Assembly: GCA_015178975.1 (NCBI GenBank)
Contig: WHVD01000014.1
Span: forward strand, 744,001 to 808,000
Origin: Hysterangium stoloniferum
Taxonomy: Eukaryota; Basidiomycota; Agaricomycetes; Hysterangiales; Hysterangiaceae
Direction: 5' to 3'
DNA length: 64,000 nucleotides
The notes below the pieces were generated by a model. That model did not search any database. It had not been told where the DNA came from and saw only the letters and a program-made list of their open reading frames with translations. The position numbers and the translations under genes were made by a program. Shown piece by piece: positions 35,215-47,460 of this stretch (positions within the stretch are counted from its first letter, which is position 1; every line of letters begins with the position of its first letter).

Positions 35215-37640
35215 GGTTATGGGCCTTTACTTTTGAGTAGGACCACTATCATTTTATTTTTACCGATGACTACCCAAACTTCCATGAATGCTCTTGCACC
35301 ATCTATTGCTCACATCCATACCAACATTACTTATATGGGACCCAAGCTTAAATCAAACCATCACCCTTGGCTTCATGCTGCAGACCTTTTTGTTACCCTC
35401 ACTAGGCTCTCAGGTTATGTCAATGGTACAGTCCCAGAACCTAATGGTACTGAACCTTGTGCCAGGGCTAACTGGCTGGCCAACAACTCTTTGGCTACTG
35501 CTCTCATTATCTCTACTGTAGAGACCTCCAAACAAAAGTACCTTGATTGGAAATTAGATGCCAAGGCTTGTTGGGAGGTTATCTGAAATTGCAACCAGAG
35601 TGAAGGACCCATTTGCCAGGTCCAATTACTGCAGGAAGCCCTTACGACTCATTGTGCCCATACCATTCCCCTCCCCATTACAGCTGAGGAAATCTGCTCT
35701 ATGATTGATTGAACCCACAAGATGGGCAACATTTCTGAAGACCTTCTAAAATGTATTGCTCTCTTAGGTTCTCTAGGCAATGACTTTGGGAATGTGTGAT
35801 CCATTATTACTCATGAAATTTCTGCCTCCACTGACTCTGCCCCTTTTACATCAACTCAACTTTGTGTTTATCTCGATAATGAGAAAAATCTCATTAACTC
35901 TGATAAGGTCACCTCTCCTGATTCAGTTGCCTTGTCTGCCCAACAACCTTCAAAGTCCTATGATGCTGTCACCTGTTCTAATTGCAAGTGCAATTTCCAT
36001 GAGGCAGAATATTGCATCTGTCCTGGTGGGGGCATGGCCAGAAAAACCTTTGATAAATCCAAACAAGCTCATGGCCTTGCTTGTGGCCTGAAATTGGGGA
36101 GTTCTACTACAACAACCACTTCCACTACTCCTACTTCTATGATGCAGAAAGTCCCTGTTAAATTACAGGGTGCTGATAGTTGTATCTACATCTTCAATAT
36201 GGATTCTTCCAATTTTCTTCTTCAGAAAGCCCTACTGCCAACTTGGCTGTGTTCTCCTCCCCCACATCTTTATCTCAAATGCCCTCAGCCCCTTCTTCTT
36301 CCCTCACTTTGGCACATGATGTCATGGAGTATGATGGTTGGCTTGTCATTGAGGAGTTGATGATAAATTTAGACTGGTCCAAGCACAGTATTCTGTCTAC
36401 CATGACAACAATTCATACCTCTGATATCTCTCCCATTTCTCAACCAAATTGTACACCCATATCCACTGACTTGCACCCATTCTGGATGGATAGTGGTGTA
36501 TGTGTGTACATGTTTCACCTGATCATACCAATTTCCTGACCTTGAAGCTGTCACTCCTCACTCAGTTAAAGGAGTTGGTGGCTCTTCCATATAGGCAATA
36601 GGTATTGGGGATATCAAACTTCACATAGGCCAGGGAATATACTTAATTTTACAGAATGTTCTCTATATTCTGGATGTGTTAAGAACTGGAAACTGACTAA
36701 TGTCGGTGGCCGACAGGGACCGATCGGAAGGACTTGGCTTCAGCTTTTGGGCTGCGCCCTCGCAAATATCCGTAGGATGTCCTTAAATTTCGGGCGGGCG
36801 AAGACTAGTCCTAGTGAGTACCTTTCGGCGTGATACCGATCGGAATCGAAGGACAAGTCGGGCGTCGGGCCAAGGGGTCGGGGCCGGGAGTGGGCGAGCG
36901 CACGCGAAGGCGGATGGGGAAAGTCTTAGTATGAGACTGATACAGGTGTATGAGGGTATTCTGAGTCGATATTCTGATTGCCTAGTAACTACAATTACAG
37001 CGGGTTCATATACAAGTAACAGGCGTCTGGAAAATACTAATGGGGAGAAGGGCGGAACACGGTATTAACAATAAGCTTGACTAGGAACGGGAAGTTTATG
37101 ATTAGTTCGGAGGCCGATGATAACCGAGAGTGGGATTATGGTAAAAGGAAATGGTTCGAGGACTACAAATATAGATAGACATATGCGAAACATAAGATTG
37201 AAACGGATCAACATAATAAAGGGGACGTATCAAAGTTTGACCAGACAATACGAGTTATTTGACGTGGGCGTAAATGGAGTTTGATCTTCGCGAAACATTC
37301 GTCAGCTTCGGGGCCGATGGTTTCCGAGAGGATGACTTGAAACGTTGACAAGTGGCGATAACCTCGGGGCCGATAGGGTTGCGACACGGTCGTAACAGGA
37401 TGCCACAGTGCAGTTGATATCTATTCATTGTCTTACAAAGGACTCCAATGTTGTCACACATTTTGACAATACCACATTGGCTTAGTACTAAATCATTTGG
37501 TACAATTGTCACTCAGGATAATCTACTGCCACAAAAAAATCTCTACTCATTGAATATCTATTTGGCCCAAGCTCTGCCTCAGGTGTTACAGCTTTGGACC
37601 CTGCATCTGTGCAGGGTGGGTGCCTCTTGTCACTCAGATT
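35215..37640 (+). mobile_element. Copia gag-protease relic, interrupted by a solo LTR
   Basis: After the primer site, the gag frame begins at 35266 (MTTQTSMNALAPS) and gives the copia blocks KQKYLDWKLDAKACWEVI and ISEDLLKCIALLGSLGNDFG. A CCHC-like knuckle follows (CSNCKCNFHEAEYC, about 35970), with PGGGMARKTFDKSKQAH. The protease motif FWMDSG occurs at about 36480, where copia aspartic proteases have D-S-G-A. After the inserted LTR (36677-37397), the sequence resumes with a GAG-pre-integrase-like segment to about 37640 and then stops. Several stop codons make it inactive. No integrase, RT or 3' LTR is left. Confidence 0.75.
36677..37397. mobile_element. Solo LTR, 721 bp, perfect 5-bp target duplication, nested in copia
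   Basis: This starts TGTTAAGAACTGG and ends CGGTCGTAACA. GGATG flanks both sides (36672-36676 and 37398-37402). Removing it rejoins the copia sequence in LQNVLYILDVP order, so the insertion is younger than the host copy. Its first 270 bp match the 273-bp LTR at 23012. The remaining 450 bp, with two GGGGCCGATGG/GGGGCCGATAG blocks, are absent there. Confidence 0.88.
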
Positions 37641-37860
37641 AATACCTAAGTGCACAAATACACTATAAAATAATTATATGAGCTTAAAAGGATGATGAGA
37701 TGTCAGTGAGTGAAATTTTAAAGACTGGATTGACAGAGTAGTTGTAAGAGAACAAAGGCATGAGAGTTCTCCTTACACTCAGCTGGACATTGAGTGCTGA
37801 ACTAGTCCTGGTAAGCTAGGGATCATGTGGCACTCATAATTAGGCATTAGGATGCCTTGG

Positions 37861-38060
37861 CTGCATTGCAGAAGGCATGCAGCTCAGCTCAGACAGTTGG
37901 CTGCATTGCAGAAGGCATGCTGCTCAACTCAGACAGTCGGCTGAGTTGCAGAAGGCATGCAGCTCAGTTCAAACAGTTGGCTGCATTGCAGAAGGCACAC
38001 AGCTCAGCTCAGACAGTTGGCTGCATTGTGGAAAGCATGCAGCTCAGCTCAGACAGTCAA
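37861..38060. repeat. Tandem repeat, five 40-bp units
   Basis: Five units of exactly 40 bp each begin CTGCATTGCAGAAGGCATGC and continue with an AGCTCAGCTCAGACAGT part, with one to five differences per unit. No open frame of note. Confidence 0.85.
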
Positions 38061-38061
38061 A

Positions 38062-39080
38062 TTCTGTGATCCACTGGCACCCAGAACAGCCACAGATCAC
38101 GAGTGGTGATCAGGGTAATGTGTCAGCTACCACATAGGTAGCATTATCTGAGCTAACGAACACTTCTGGTCTCAAACTATAACAGACAAGGCCTCCACTT
38201 GAATCATTCTTCCCCCCCTTCTACTCATTTCTTTGTATATAGAACAGTTAGAACTTCCACCACTCTTCACACCTTGAGCTCATGCTTGCTAGTATGGTTG
38301 CAGTGTTTCTGGTGTAGAGAATGGTGTAGGTTGTTATGCTTTGGAACAAGGCAGGGAAGAGGTTCATGCAGTAGAAGCCACTGAGGACAGCCATATTTAG
38401 TGCTGAACATAAACAAAGGTCATTAGTATTGATGCCAAAGATTGTCAATGAGTACATCACAGTCACAATTGTCATATCTATCTTTTTAACTGTCAAATGG
38501 CACATGTACATGGTCTAGCACTTGTATCTCTCCACACTAGAGTCAGACATATCCACAGAACGACATCACCCAACTGCTCATGTGTTGCTGTAGACCTTGC
38601 GTATCATGTTATACCTCGCGTTCTCTCATACCTTTCAGACCAGTTTCAGGTCTAGGTGGTGTGATGCGCTCTCAGACCGGACCTAAAGTACGCGACGTCT
38701 GAGGAATACTGTATACCGGCTCCTAGAGGTACATACTGGGTTTACGACTTTCCCAATGCGCCACTCTGACGTCCTGGCGTCCGGAGTTCAATGGAATTTT
38801 TTACACCTTTTGTGTTGCCCTAGTACACTATCATAGATCATCTGACCCATTGGCAAATTAATTGCTGCAGCCAATTGGTGAACCTCGAGCATGCCATAAC
38901 TATCATTCTGCAGATATGGACCTTTCTGGCACAATCCATTATCAAGATGTATGCATCACAGCTTTAGAACAGTACCATACCCATTTATACTGGAATACCG
39001 CCATTAAGATTCTTCTTCCAAGCCGAGCGTCCATTCTCTGAAGTATGTAGTAGACAGCGTCTATGAAACGGCGAGGCTGA
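38062..39080. other. No gene; patchwork of duplicated flanks
   Basis: 38565-38690 recurs inverted at about 55490-55620 (shared blocks CAACTGCTC, GTAGACCTTGC, CAGGTCTAGGTGGTG). 38803-38935 matches the 5' flank of the reductase genes (TTTTGTGTTGCCCT, GTGAACCTCGAGC, ATTCTGCAGA) found at 52010-52130 and 59090-59215, but without an adjoining gene. Confidence 0.6.
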
Positions 39081-39903
39081 AGCAAGGGATCCACACGCAT
39101 ATATGTTAATTTCATTTGGTATGCGTATGATCATCCTAATTCGATCTATTAGTTGTTGCTAGTTACAACTGCAAGTCAGCGATATATTTGATACTTATGG
39201 TTAGAGCTCCTCAGCTACTCAGCTAGGCTACCGCGAGCAAATACTGAGTTATTCGTTGTTATCTAGTATTTATTTCATTGGCCTCCCCCAGCTACACCAC
39301 CCATCGCTAAATATCTTCAATGGCTACAATGGCAGCCTCTCCCTCAGGCTCCTTTCCCTATCCTATCTCGAAACTCGACTCCATCTTCGTGAATTGGGTT
39401 ATAATTGTTGTCCGATTTCATGATTCCAAATTACTGCCTATGGGTATTGGCGACTATAGTTTACAACCTTGCGGGCATTACATCGGTTCTCTCTAGATGC
39501 ACGTTAAAATGTGACAATATTATTTTCTGGAGCACCCTACCTGGATTGCGTGTGCGTACTTGGTACTGGATATACCGGATTATCATTTCAACAGTAAGTG
39601 GTCCCTTCGCAAGTTCAGGTGCCATTTCGACCGATTTATTCCATCCCAGAGCAGCACTCTCCGAATATGCATCCCACCGATCCTTGTAGAAACTCAGGAG
39701 AGATATCATGGGGGCCAATTTCGGGTCTAGATCAGCGTCCTGCAGCACCTCGAATAATTGAGCGTACGGAACGAAATGGAAGGGTTTGGGTGACATAGCT
39801 GTCAGAGCAGCCTGAACGACTGGCCATTGGGTTGGGAATGGGCATTCGATGGAGAAATAAAGCAGCTCGTCCCCGCCATCAACGAATGTCTGTTTAACGA
39901 GCG
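39081..39903. repeat. Direct duplication, copy 1 (partner 48491-49303)
   Basis: About 820 bp match 48491-49303 in the same orientation, from AGCAAGGGATCCAC to the reductase exon-3 sequence TGTCTGTTTRACGAGCG. Identity is high, above 90% by eye. Copy 1 continues into an intact gene; copy 2 breaks off. Confidence 0.85.
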
Positions 39904-40903
39904 CTGACGCTGCTACATCGGATGGCGTAAATCTTTGGGGCTAATGACGGGGAAGCTCATGAGGACATGATCTAGAACAGAAAGAAAATCACATATAATA
40001 CCGGTATATCCGTTGGGCATACACCCAATAACAAAATTGTTCGTAGCAAAATAGCACCATATTCGTGCTTCGACCATTCCCCGTTCGTAGACATTCCAGT
40101 CAACTGCCCTACACGGGAGACGGTCGCACGTAATCCAGTGCCTGCCTCTACGGCATTGCATATAATGCGTTCGCTCACGAATTTACTTTGTCCGTACCCC
40201 TGGTCTTTAATCGCCATTGCAATATCATCTACAGGGTATTCTGGGACCAGATATTGTCCGCTTCTATCTCCGATCCACGGTTCCTCGGCGGGCCCTTTAT
40301 ATTCGATGGCACCCGCAATAGAAGAAAGAAAGAAGAACCTCGGCGGTCTATTTTGACGAGAGGAGAGTGCAAGGTCGATGAGATGCCGGACGCCCGCGAC
40401 GTGTGTGTCGATGTAAGCATCGAGACCGACGTTGAATTTGAGTAGCCAGGCGGAGTGGACTATGAGCGTGAGGTTATCTCTAAGCTATCAATTCGTTTAT
40501 AGGCAGATGAAATATCAACAAGAACTGCAGCCCTTACATCGTCATAGGCTTGTGTATCAAGTCCCAGGCGTTTTTCGGAAAAATTGATCTTTAGATACAC
40601 GATAGATATCTTAGTCCTGTCCAAGATAGTAGGATCTAAGTCCTTTTCTTTGAACACTTTAACAATATTTTGCTTTGAAGTGTTCTCGCTCCCATCTCGA
40701 TGTAGCACATATATTTTGTCGATGCCCTCGACTTTCAATAGTAGATTTAGCATCAAACTGCCTACGTTTCCCGTTGCGCCAGACAATGCGATGGTATGGC
40801 CATGTGCGAGTTTTGATCCTGGCCGATGGCGAATAAAATCCTGAGAGTATTTTGCGATTACGCTCCGCACATAGTTATATGAGTGTGAGACCGCGGAGGA
40901 CAT
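39461..40903 (-). CDS. Stand-alone thioester reductase (NAD_binding_4 type)
   Basis: This NAD(P)H-dependent reductase domain, in known enzymes, releases a carrier-bound thioester as aldehyde or alcohol. Exons are 40903-40538, 40484-40002 and 39940-39461; the introns are 53 and 61 nt with GT-AG ends. The product is 442 residues. The dinucleotide loop is ALSGATGNVG, then KIYVLHRDGS and VYLKINF. Exon 2 gives LRDNLTLIVHSAW, LSSIAGAIEYKG, the catalytic YGQSK (Y-x3-K) and VGQLTGMSTNGEW. Exon 3 gives DVAASALVKQTF and LGWNKSVEMAPELA. These blocks match the C-terminal reductase of basidiomycete NRPS-like A-T-R enzymes, but no adenylation or carrier domain lies upstream. It is about half identical to the two copies at 50.5 and 59.4 kb, and its C-terminal tail is longer. 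An in-frame ATG 18 nt earlier (40921) is possible. The frame is intact. Confidence 0.85.
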
Positions 40904-40921
40904 GTTTTGGCAAGCGACCAA

Positions 40922-42227
40922 AGCTGATGTGAGTTATTTGGGATCTTCTCAAGCGATACGCAGAACGGGGGGGGGTAAGAGGCAAAAGCAGAGACCGTCG
41001 TCTCTTAGACCCATTATGGCAGGGCTGACTTCGCTCTGGCCACCAGAGTTGAGTCTATCCTGAAGCCGGTCATTAGCGCCTTTCCCCTTGATGGATAAGG
41101 GGTGCCTAGTCTTTAGAGCCACCGGAAATAGCCCCGTCACTATCCTCAGGAACATGAAAAATATCCATAAATAAAACAGACCGCTGTAGTGAAATTTGGA
41201 AAATGGGCCCATTGAGGCTTATGAGTGTGATGTGTAACCTGAGATACAAGGTAAAGTTCGTAGTCCTAAAACAACTTGCTAGAGGACTGCTAGAGGGGTC
41301 TTTAAGTCGCTGGGTCCCCCAAAAAAGGAAAAAACTAGATGGGCACCTATGCTGACATGCTTTCACTGACAGCTGTCAGTCGGGGATGTTGGCGTCCTTA
41401 GCGCTGGTGGTACCATCATTACTCTGAACATTGATGCATGTCTCTACGATTCTAGCTCTTGTCTCTGCTGTTTTTGAAGAGAGATTAAGGTGGATATAAG
41501 GGTCGTTGAATTACTTTATTCCAAATGAAAAGACGGCTTCAAGTAAGTTCAAGTACTTGGCTGTAGGAACAGCGCTGCTTACTACTCGTAGGACAAGCGA
41601 GTCGGACCGGTTTGATAGCAACGGATAATGATGGTGAGGAAGTGTTGATGCATCAGGGATCTAGACAATCTAAATTTATGATCGTTGACCAGTAGTTCGG
41701 ACTGTCACAATCGACACTCTTACGACAAGAGTGCATCTCTCAGCTTTATTGAGCAGACCACAGTAGACATTAGAATATATAACATGACTTGTCTATATGA
41801 GTGAACTACTGGGGATTTTTATATCTACAGGGAAGAGTTTTCTGGAAGGCATTGGTAAGTAAATGAAGATGTATTACTAAAGCTATGTAAAGTATGTTCC
41901 AAAGTATTCTATAATATTCTAGGGATGTCAGGTTGATTACCAACAAGTTTTGTGTATTGTATATCTCTCCTGAGTATGCCAAATATAACTATCATGTATT
42001 TCAGACATTTGTCTATATAAGTCTGTACTAGAAAATTATAAAATGACTACAGTAAAAAGACCAAGTTGCTGTTAGATTTTGTGACTTGGCACATTAGATA
42101 CATGTTGTATACCACTGTGAGTCCATAGTTAAACTCTGGTGAATCTTTGTCTTGCCCATAAGTGTCTGTGTCTGTGTCTGAGATCTACTCTCAGTACATC
42201 ACATCCACCTACTTTCTCATTCTAATA
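40922..42227. other. No gene seen
   Basis: This is the upstream region of the reductase, then AT-rich sequence leading into a copia LTR remnant. A frame at 41106-41366 (minus) has no recognisable feature. Confidence 0.4.
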
Positions 42228-42910
42228 GGTTATGGGCCTCAGCTCTGTTATGACCCATTCCCAGATACTTCAATATCCAATCCCCGACTTCCAACTACAG
42301 AACATCATAGTTCCTGCATCTTCCGTAATCTTCCCTTGTTCCACATTTGGTAACTTGTCTGTTGACAAGTATTCACTTGTTTATTTATTATATTCCCATT
42401 TCAGAATAATGTCTCCTTATTGTATTCCCATTTTGGGATACTTCCATTTCCATCTTATTGTGGTCTTAGTTTGTAGTACAATAACAAGAAGACTTATATT
42501 AGTTTCTGCAAATTTGTACTTTACTTCAGATCTGATATCAACTTAGTTTCTTATTCCCTCTTCCATCTTTCTGTATGCTCGATCTGTGCAGTTGGATAAG
42601 CAGGTGGCAGCCATCATATGGTCAGGTATTAGTGATGAGCTGAAGTATTTGGTTGTAGGGAAGACTTCAGATGTGGCTGTTTGAAAAGCAGTGAGGGAAT
42701 ACTTCCATTAAGCTCCACCATCATGGAGTCAGCTCCTGCCACCTTTTGTCTCTTGCCACCATCATCTGAGTGGCCGGCCCTCAAGGATTGCTCAGCCTTT
42801 CTTTGAGTAATTTTCTTTTTTCTTGGAATCTCCACCTGGACACCACTCTAGTTTTGGCACTGCCAATAGAGGGGTCCATTTGTCCTTCCCAGCAGGTGGT
42901 TTGGAAAATG
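42228..42910 (+). mobile_element. Copia leader and gag debris with a truncated LTR
   Basis: The primer-binding decamer GGTTATGGGC (42228-42237) follows an LTR-like end. From 42246 to about 42590 the sequence matches the 500-bp solo LTR at 26765 but lacks its last third. A short gag-like stretch then reads QLDKQVAAIIWSGISDELKY before stops intervene. Confidence 0.6.
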
Positions 42911-42916
42911 GATGGC

Positions 42917-43696
42917 TGTTAGGACTGGAAAATCTGCCAGGCTCTGGACCCCATCCTACATGCACCCAACTCTCTATACCCACCAGGTTACAGTTAACCA
43001 GAAAACCCAACAGGATCTGGATCCTGCCTTATATGCACTCGACTCTCTATATGGTACCCAAAGTACAGTCACAACTGGAGTGCCCACTGGGACCCATGTA
43101 TGTCAAACCTGTCTATATCTGACTCCATCTTGCACACTAGTCACCAGACTCTGCCCAGACAATCTGTCAGCTCTCTAACTGAGCCCCATTCCCATTATGG
43201 TCAAATGACCTGTCATGTTTTGCACCCCACTTCCATTCCATTCCATCCCTAACACCTAATTTGGTGTTCACCTGTCTTGTTTCATGATTACCTGTTTTGA
43301 TCTTCCTTATTACTGGATTTGGTATTGCATACATTCCACAGTCTATATAGTCTAGCTAATGTTTGTACATACAATCTGGTCAGAAAATCAACTTAGTTCT
43401 CAACCTAGTTCTCCCCCAGTAACTTAGCATAAATCCCACTCCATCTCTCAGCTTTGAAACACAACACTATTGACCTCATCAGAGCCCATGGGCTATCCAA
43501 CTGGTCTTCTGATCTATTGACTGTTTGACCTATCACTATAAAAAATCCTCCTGGACTCCCCAGGTTTCCCATCCACCTGTTTGAAATTGGACACCACGAT
43601 CTCATGATGGCACAGCCTATGAGCTGAAGCCAAGTCCTACTGGATTATCCATGGGTTTCTCTGGAAACCCTCCATGAGCCTGTATGTCCCTTAACA
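42917..43696 (+). mobile_element. Solo LTR, 780 bp, nested in copia sequence
   Basis: This starts TGTTAGGACTGG and ends GTCCCTTAACA. The flanks are ATGGC and GTGGC, four of five matching. It is a diverged copy of the 835-bp LTR at 6946-7780: both hold CCTAACACC-AATTTGGTGTT, ATTACTGGATTTGGTA, CCCACGGGCT-like and AGCTGAAGCCAAGTCCTAC blocks in the same order. Confidence 0.75.
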
Positions 43697-43929
43697 GTGG
43701 CACAGATATCCTTCACCCCTTTTGAAGTCCATCCTGCCTTTCTGAAAACCACTCCAGATCTTTGAACCATAATGGCTCATACTATGTATGACTTCATCAC
43801 CCCATCACTGCCATGTTCCTATGATTGAATCATAATGGCTATCCTACACTACACCAACTGTGTTGTCCCTTTGCAGCCTATGTTCCTATGACAATTCAGT
43901 GGCTCTGAGAAGACACAGCTTCTCTGGCT

Positions 43930-45278
43930 TCCCTCTCCTCATCCTGGCAGGATGGGTCTATTGACAAGTTCAAAGCTTGTCTTGTTGCCAAAGGCTATGC
44001 ACAGCAACTGGGTTTTGACTTTACTGATACATTTGCTCCTACTGCCAAATGGGCCACTCTGCATGCTGTCCTAGCATCGGCTGCACTAGAGGATATGGAA
44101 CTTGACAGTGTAGATATTTCTTCTGCATTCTTAAATGGTGAACTTGAAGAGGAAGTGTACTTGCAGCAACCTCAAGGTTTTCACCAAGATGCTCATGATG
44201 AGTTCTTACTATTCTTAAAGGGACTTTATGGTTTGCATCAGTCACCTCAGATCTGGCACAAGAAGTTGAATGCTGTCTTACTCAGCTTGGGTTTCAAAAA
44301 AGTATTGTGTGATCACAGTATCTGGGTCTACCAAAAGGATGGTGTTAAAGTTATTCTACCAGTATTTGTAGATGACATGACTATTGCATCTCAATCTCAG
44401 GAGGCTATCAAGAAGCTTAAAGATGATTTGAAGAGGCACTTCAAACTTCATGATCTTGGTCCAATCACTTGTTGGGTGTTGGGACAGGAAGAAGTGAAAC
44501 TATCACTCTCTCACAGTGGCAATATATCTTGGACATGCTGAAACACTATGGTCTTGCTGACTGCATTCCCATCAGTACACCAATGGAGCCTAACTTGAAA
44601 TTGAGTAAAGATCAGACACCTGAGGATATTGCATATATGAAAGATATTCATGCTGTGGGTTCTCTCATGTATTTGGCTGTTGGAGTATTGGCCAGATTTA
44701 ATCATAATCCAGGAATGGCTCATTGGTTGGCAGTAAAACATCTCTTTCATTATCTCAAAGGCACTCTTGACTTGGGCCTGACTTATGGCCCTAGTGATAA
44801 TAAGGAACTATTTGTTTCTTATTCAGATAGTGACCATGGAGGTGATAAGTCCACTGGAAAGTCAACTGGTGCATATGTGGTCAACATGGGTACTGGAGCA
44901 ATTAGCTGGCAGAGTAAACTGCAAATGATTGTAACTCTCTCCACTACTGAGGCAGAGTATATTGCAGCAGTATTGGCTGATCAAGAGGTGCTTTGGTTGT
45001 GGAACTTGTTTGAGGAATTAGGATATCCACAAAGGACTTCATCTACTTTACATGTATATCTTGACAACCAGTCTTCCATTGCAGTTGCAAGAGATCCTGA
45101 ACACCATGGTTGCATGAAGCATCTTGATTTGAGGACATATTGGTTAAGACAGGAAGTAGAGAATGGGAAGATTAAAGTTGTGCATTTGCCAACTTCAGAG
45201 ATGCCTGCTGATCTGTTAACAAAGTCATTGGCTAAGCCAAAGGTGGAGTATTTAAGCTTGATGTTAGGATTGGGTTAG
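43930..45278 (+). pseudogene. Copia reverse transcriptase and RNase H (single frameshift)
   Basis: This is the best-preserved retrotransposon coding in the window. RT opens FKACLVAKGYAQQLGFDFTD, then VDISSAFLNGELEEEVYLQQ, LKGLYGLHQSPQIWHKKL and the catalytic FVDDM (usually YVDD). Near 44465 the frame shifts by one base between LGPITCW and LLGVGTGRSETITL. The second frame runs unbroken to the RNase H blocks SYSDSDHGGDKSTGKSTGAY, ISWQSKLQMIVTLSTTEAEY and DNQSSIAVARDPEHHGCMKH, with the tail PADLLTKSLAKPKVEYL and stop at 45276-45278. Gag, protease and integrase are absent or lie beyond the LTR insertion upstream. Confidence 0.85.
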
Positions 45279-45299
45279 AGCTGTCAGATAAGGGGGGAG

Positions 45300-45575
45300 T
45301 GTTAGAGTATGATATTACAGCTTTATGATGTTCTATGTTACTCTTTATATTTTTCTTCTATTTGTAGTATTTTTCCCAGCACTGTAGGTGCAGTAGTTAG
45401 TGAATTACCTAGTTAGGACATTATGTAGATTCCCGGGGAACTGGGCACTTAAATAAGCACCCAGTGCATTATCACACCTGTGGGGCTGTGGGAAAGCAAC
45501 CTTAGAGCTTGCTTTCATCTTGTCCCTCACAGTGTTCTGGGTCATTCTTCAGCTACATATTGAGCTGTTTCAACA
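45300..45575 (+). repeat. Putative 3' LTR of the copia element
   Basis: The purine tract AAGGGGGGAG (45290-45299) is followed at once by TGTTAGAGTATGATATTAC. The end is uncertain; CTGTTTCAACA at about 45573 is a fitting terminus. No matching 5' LTR was found. Confidence 0.5.
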
Positions 45576-45599
45576 CAAACTTCATTGATTCCATCAATG

Positions 45600-47460
45600 A
45601 ATCCATGTCTCATCCAAAACAGTTAGGAGGACCTTGAAAAGCATGGTTTAAAAGTTGTAGTCAGAGCAAAAGGCCCTTTCACAAGGCTCAACATGAAAGG
45701 CCATGTTAAGCTTTGCCCTTTAGTACCAAAACTGGACTGTGGATGATTGGAAAGTACTGTTTGCTCCTCACCTTCCAATAATCCATTTTACTTAGTATAA
45801 AATACCTTCCTGTATTCTACTTCTCTTTAGTTCAAAAATTGACTTATATTACCCTCCTCTAGTATCTCTCTTTTACTTCTAATTGCAACCCACCTTCAAG
45901 GACACTTCTGGCAAGCTGCAAATGTCCTCACCTCATGACCCTTAGTAGTTTGGCCATCCAGCCGATCCAGCTAAGTGTTGTATTTAACTTCTATCATACT
46001 ATCTGCTCTGTTTGAAATACCAGAGCCCTTAACAGTTCATGCAAGGGTGCAACACATAAGTTGAAGCCAAGCTCCACTATATTTATAGAGTCAGATCTCC
46101 CAACTAGTACAATCCTCTATAGTTGGCTACCCGATTTGCTCATTTCATATTCATCAGACCCTCCGACTTAGAGTGCTTTTCCCTCTCCCATCTTAGATCT
46201 TAACTAGCAAAGGTCTCAAAATTAAAGCCCTTCACAAAGAAGGCAAACATGCTATCTTCATGGTGGACGGTTCTGCTCCCCAAATGCAAGGCCTTGGTAA
46301 TTTCTTATTAACTGAAAATGATCTCTTGGTCAGTGGGATTGTGATGAAGGATCCACAAATCATAGTTCAGCATTGTAGGCGTATTTGCAACATACATTGC
46401 CAATGGTATGTCATTACTTTTCTTGTGACTCAGCTCTAATTAGCTTTCTAGAAGAGTTGAGCCTCTGAAGGCAGTTTGTTTACATGAAGATTACAAGCAC
46501 ATCACTGACTTTCAATATATAACCACACAGGAGAAGATGGATGAGTTTACAGCTTGGTGCTTGGGACATGAACAACAGAAAGTCTGAGGTATTTACTTTT
46601 TCTGGAAGACTTACACAATTATATTTATTTTGGTTCTGAAGACTGGTGGCAGAACAAGCTTGCATATCCATGGTATATCACTGTGCCACTATTTTTCAAA
46701 AATTCCATCCACTGACTGGGATCTGGGACCAATGAACACAAATCTTACTGAGCAGTCACATCCAGCAACAAATTGTGCAACAGATATCCACATCCCACTT
46801 GCAGAGGCAATTAACAGGTGAGTTACACAATCTGTGTATCAATCATGAATATCTAATCTCATTCTATAGTGCATTTGAATATGATAAACAGATTGCAAAG
46901 GAACTTCAGTCAACATCAGAAAATTGCATCTTGAAGAATCATTGAAACACACTAACACACCACTTCATCTCAAATAATCATTGGACTTCTCTATATATCG
47001 AACAAGTGGACAGGGCTGATCACATACACAAGGTCACTAATCTCGAATTAAAATTGACAGCAGCATTAGAAGAAAAGAAGATACCCATAGATAATGTGAA
47101 TCAATTATGAGCTGAGAAGAAACAAGCATCTGGTGGTAAGAGGATTAATCTCAAATCTTCTGGGAGAGGCATGCCAACACCAGTCATTGCAATATCCACT
47201 GAAAAGGAAAATTTCCCTTACCCATTCCTATCCTTACCCTCTTCCTCCCATCATCCCACATCCAAGCTCTTCTACACACCACTCTCTCCTGAACTTGAGC
47301 CACCCCCATTTTTGTATAACCGCCATTTATCTTACCTTCAATCTAGCCTGCACACCAATTCTGGGCCTGTGTTTCCGCCTGCCACTCCCAATCTTGATTC
47401 TAACCAATAGTCATTTTAATTGTTTTTATTGTCATTTTTTGATACAGGCAGGATTGTAAA
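45600..47460 (+). pseudogene. Decayed multicopy ORF and LTR debris
   Basis: A fragment at 46045-46080 carries the GCAACACATAAGTTGAAGCC box of the local LTRs. From about 46600, broken frames give WWQNKLAYPWY, DTNLTEQSHPATNCATDIH-like pieces and, after a possible intron at 46819-46871, AFEYDKQIAKELQS. I recall this series from a multicopy, apparently transposon-linked agaricomycete protein of unknown function. Stops are frequent, so it is dead. Confidence 0.35.

Noticed and set aside
35233-35586. 117-codon frame as a cellular gene
   Set aside because: Its content is copia gag directly after an LTR and primer-binding region, so it belongs to the retroelement relic.
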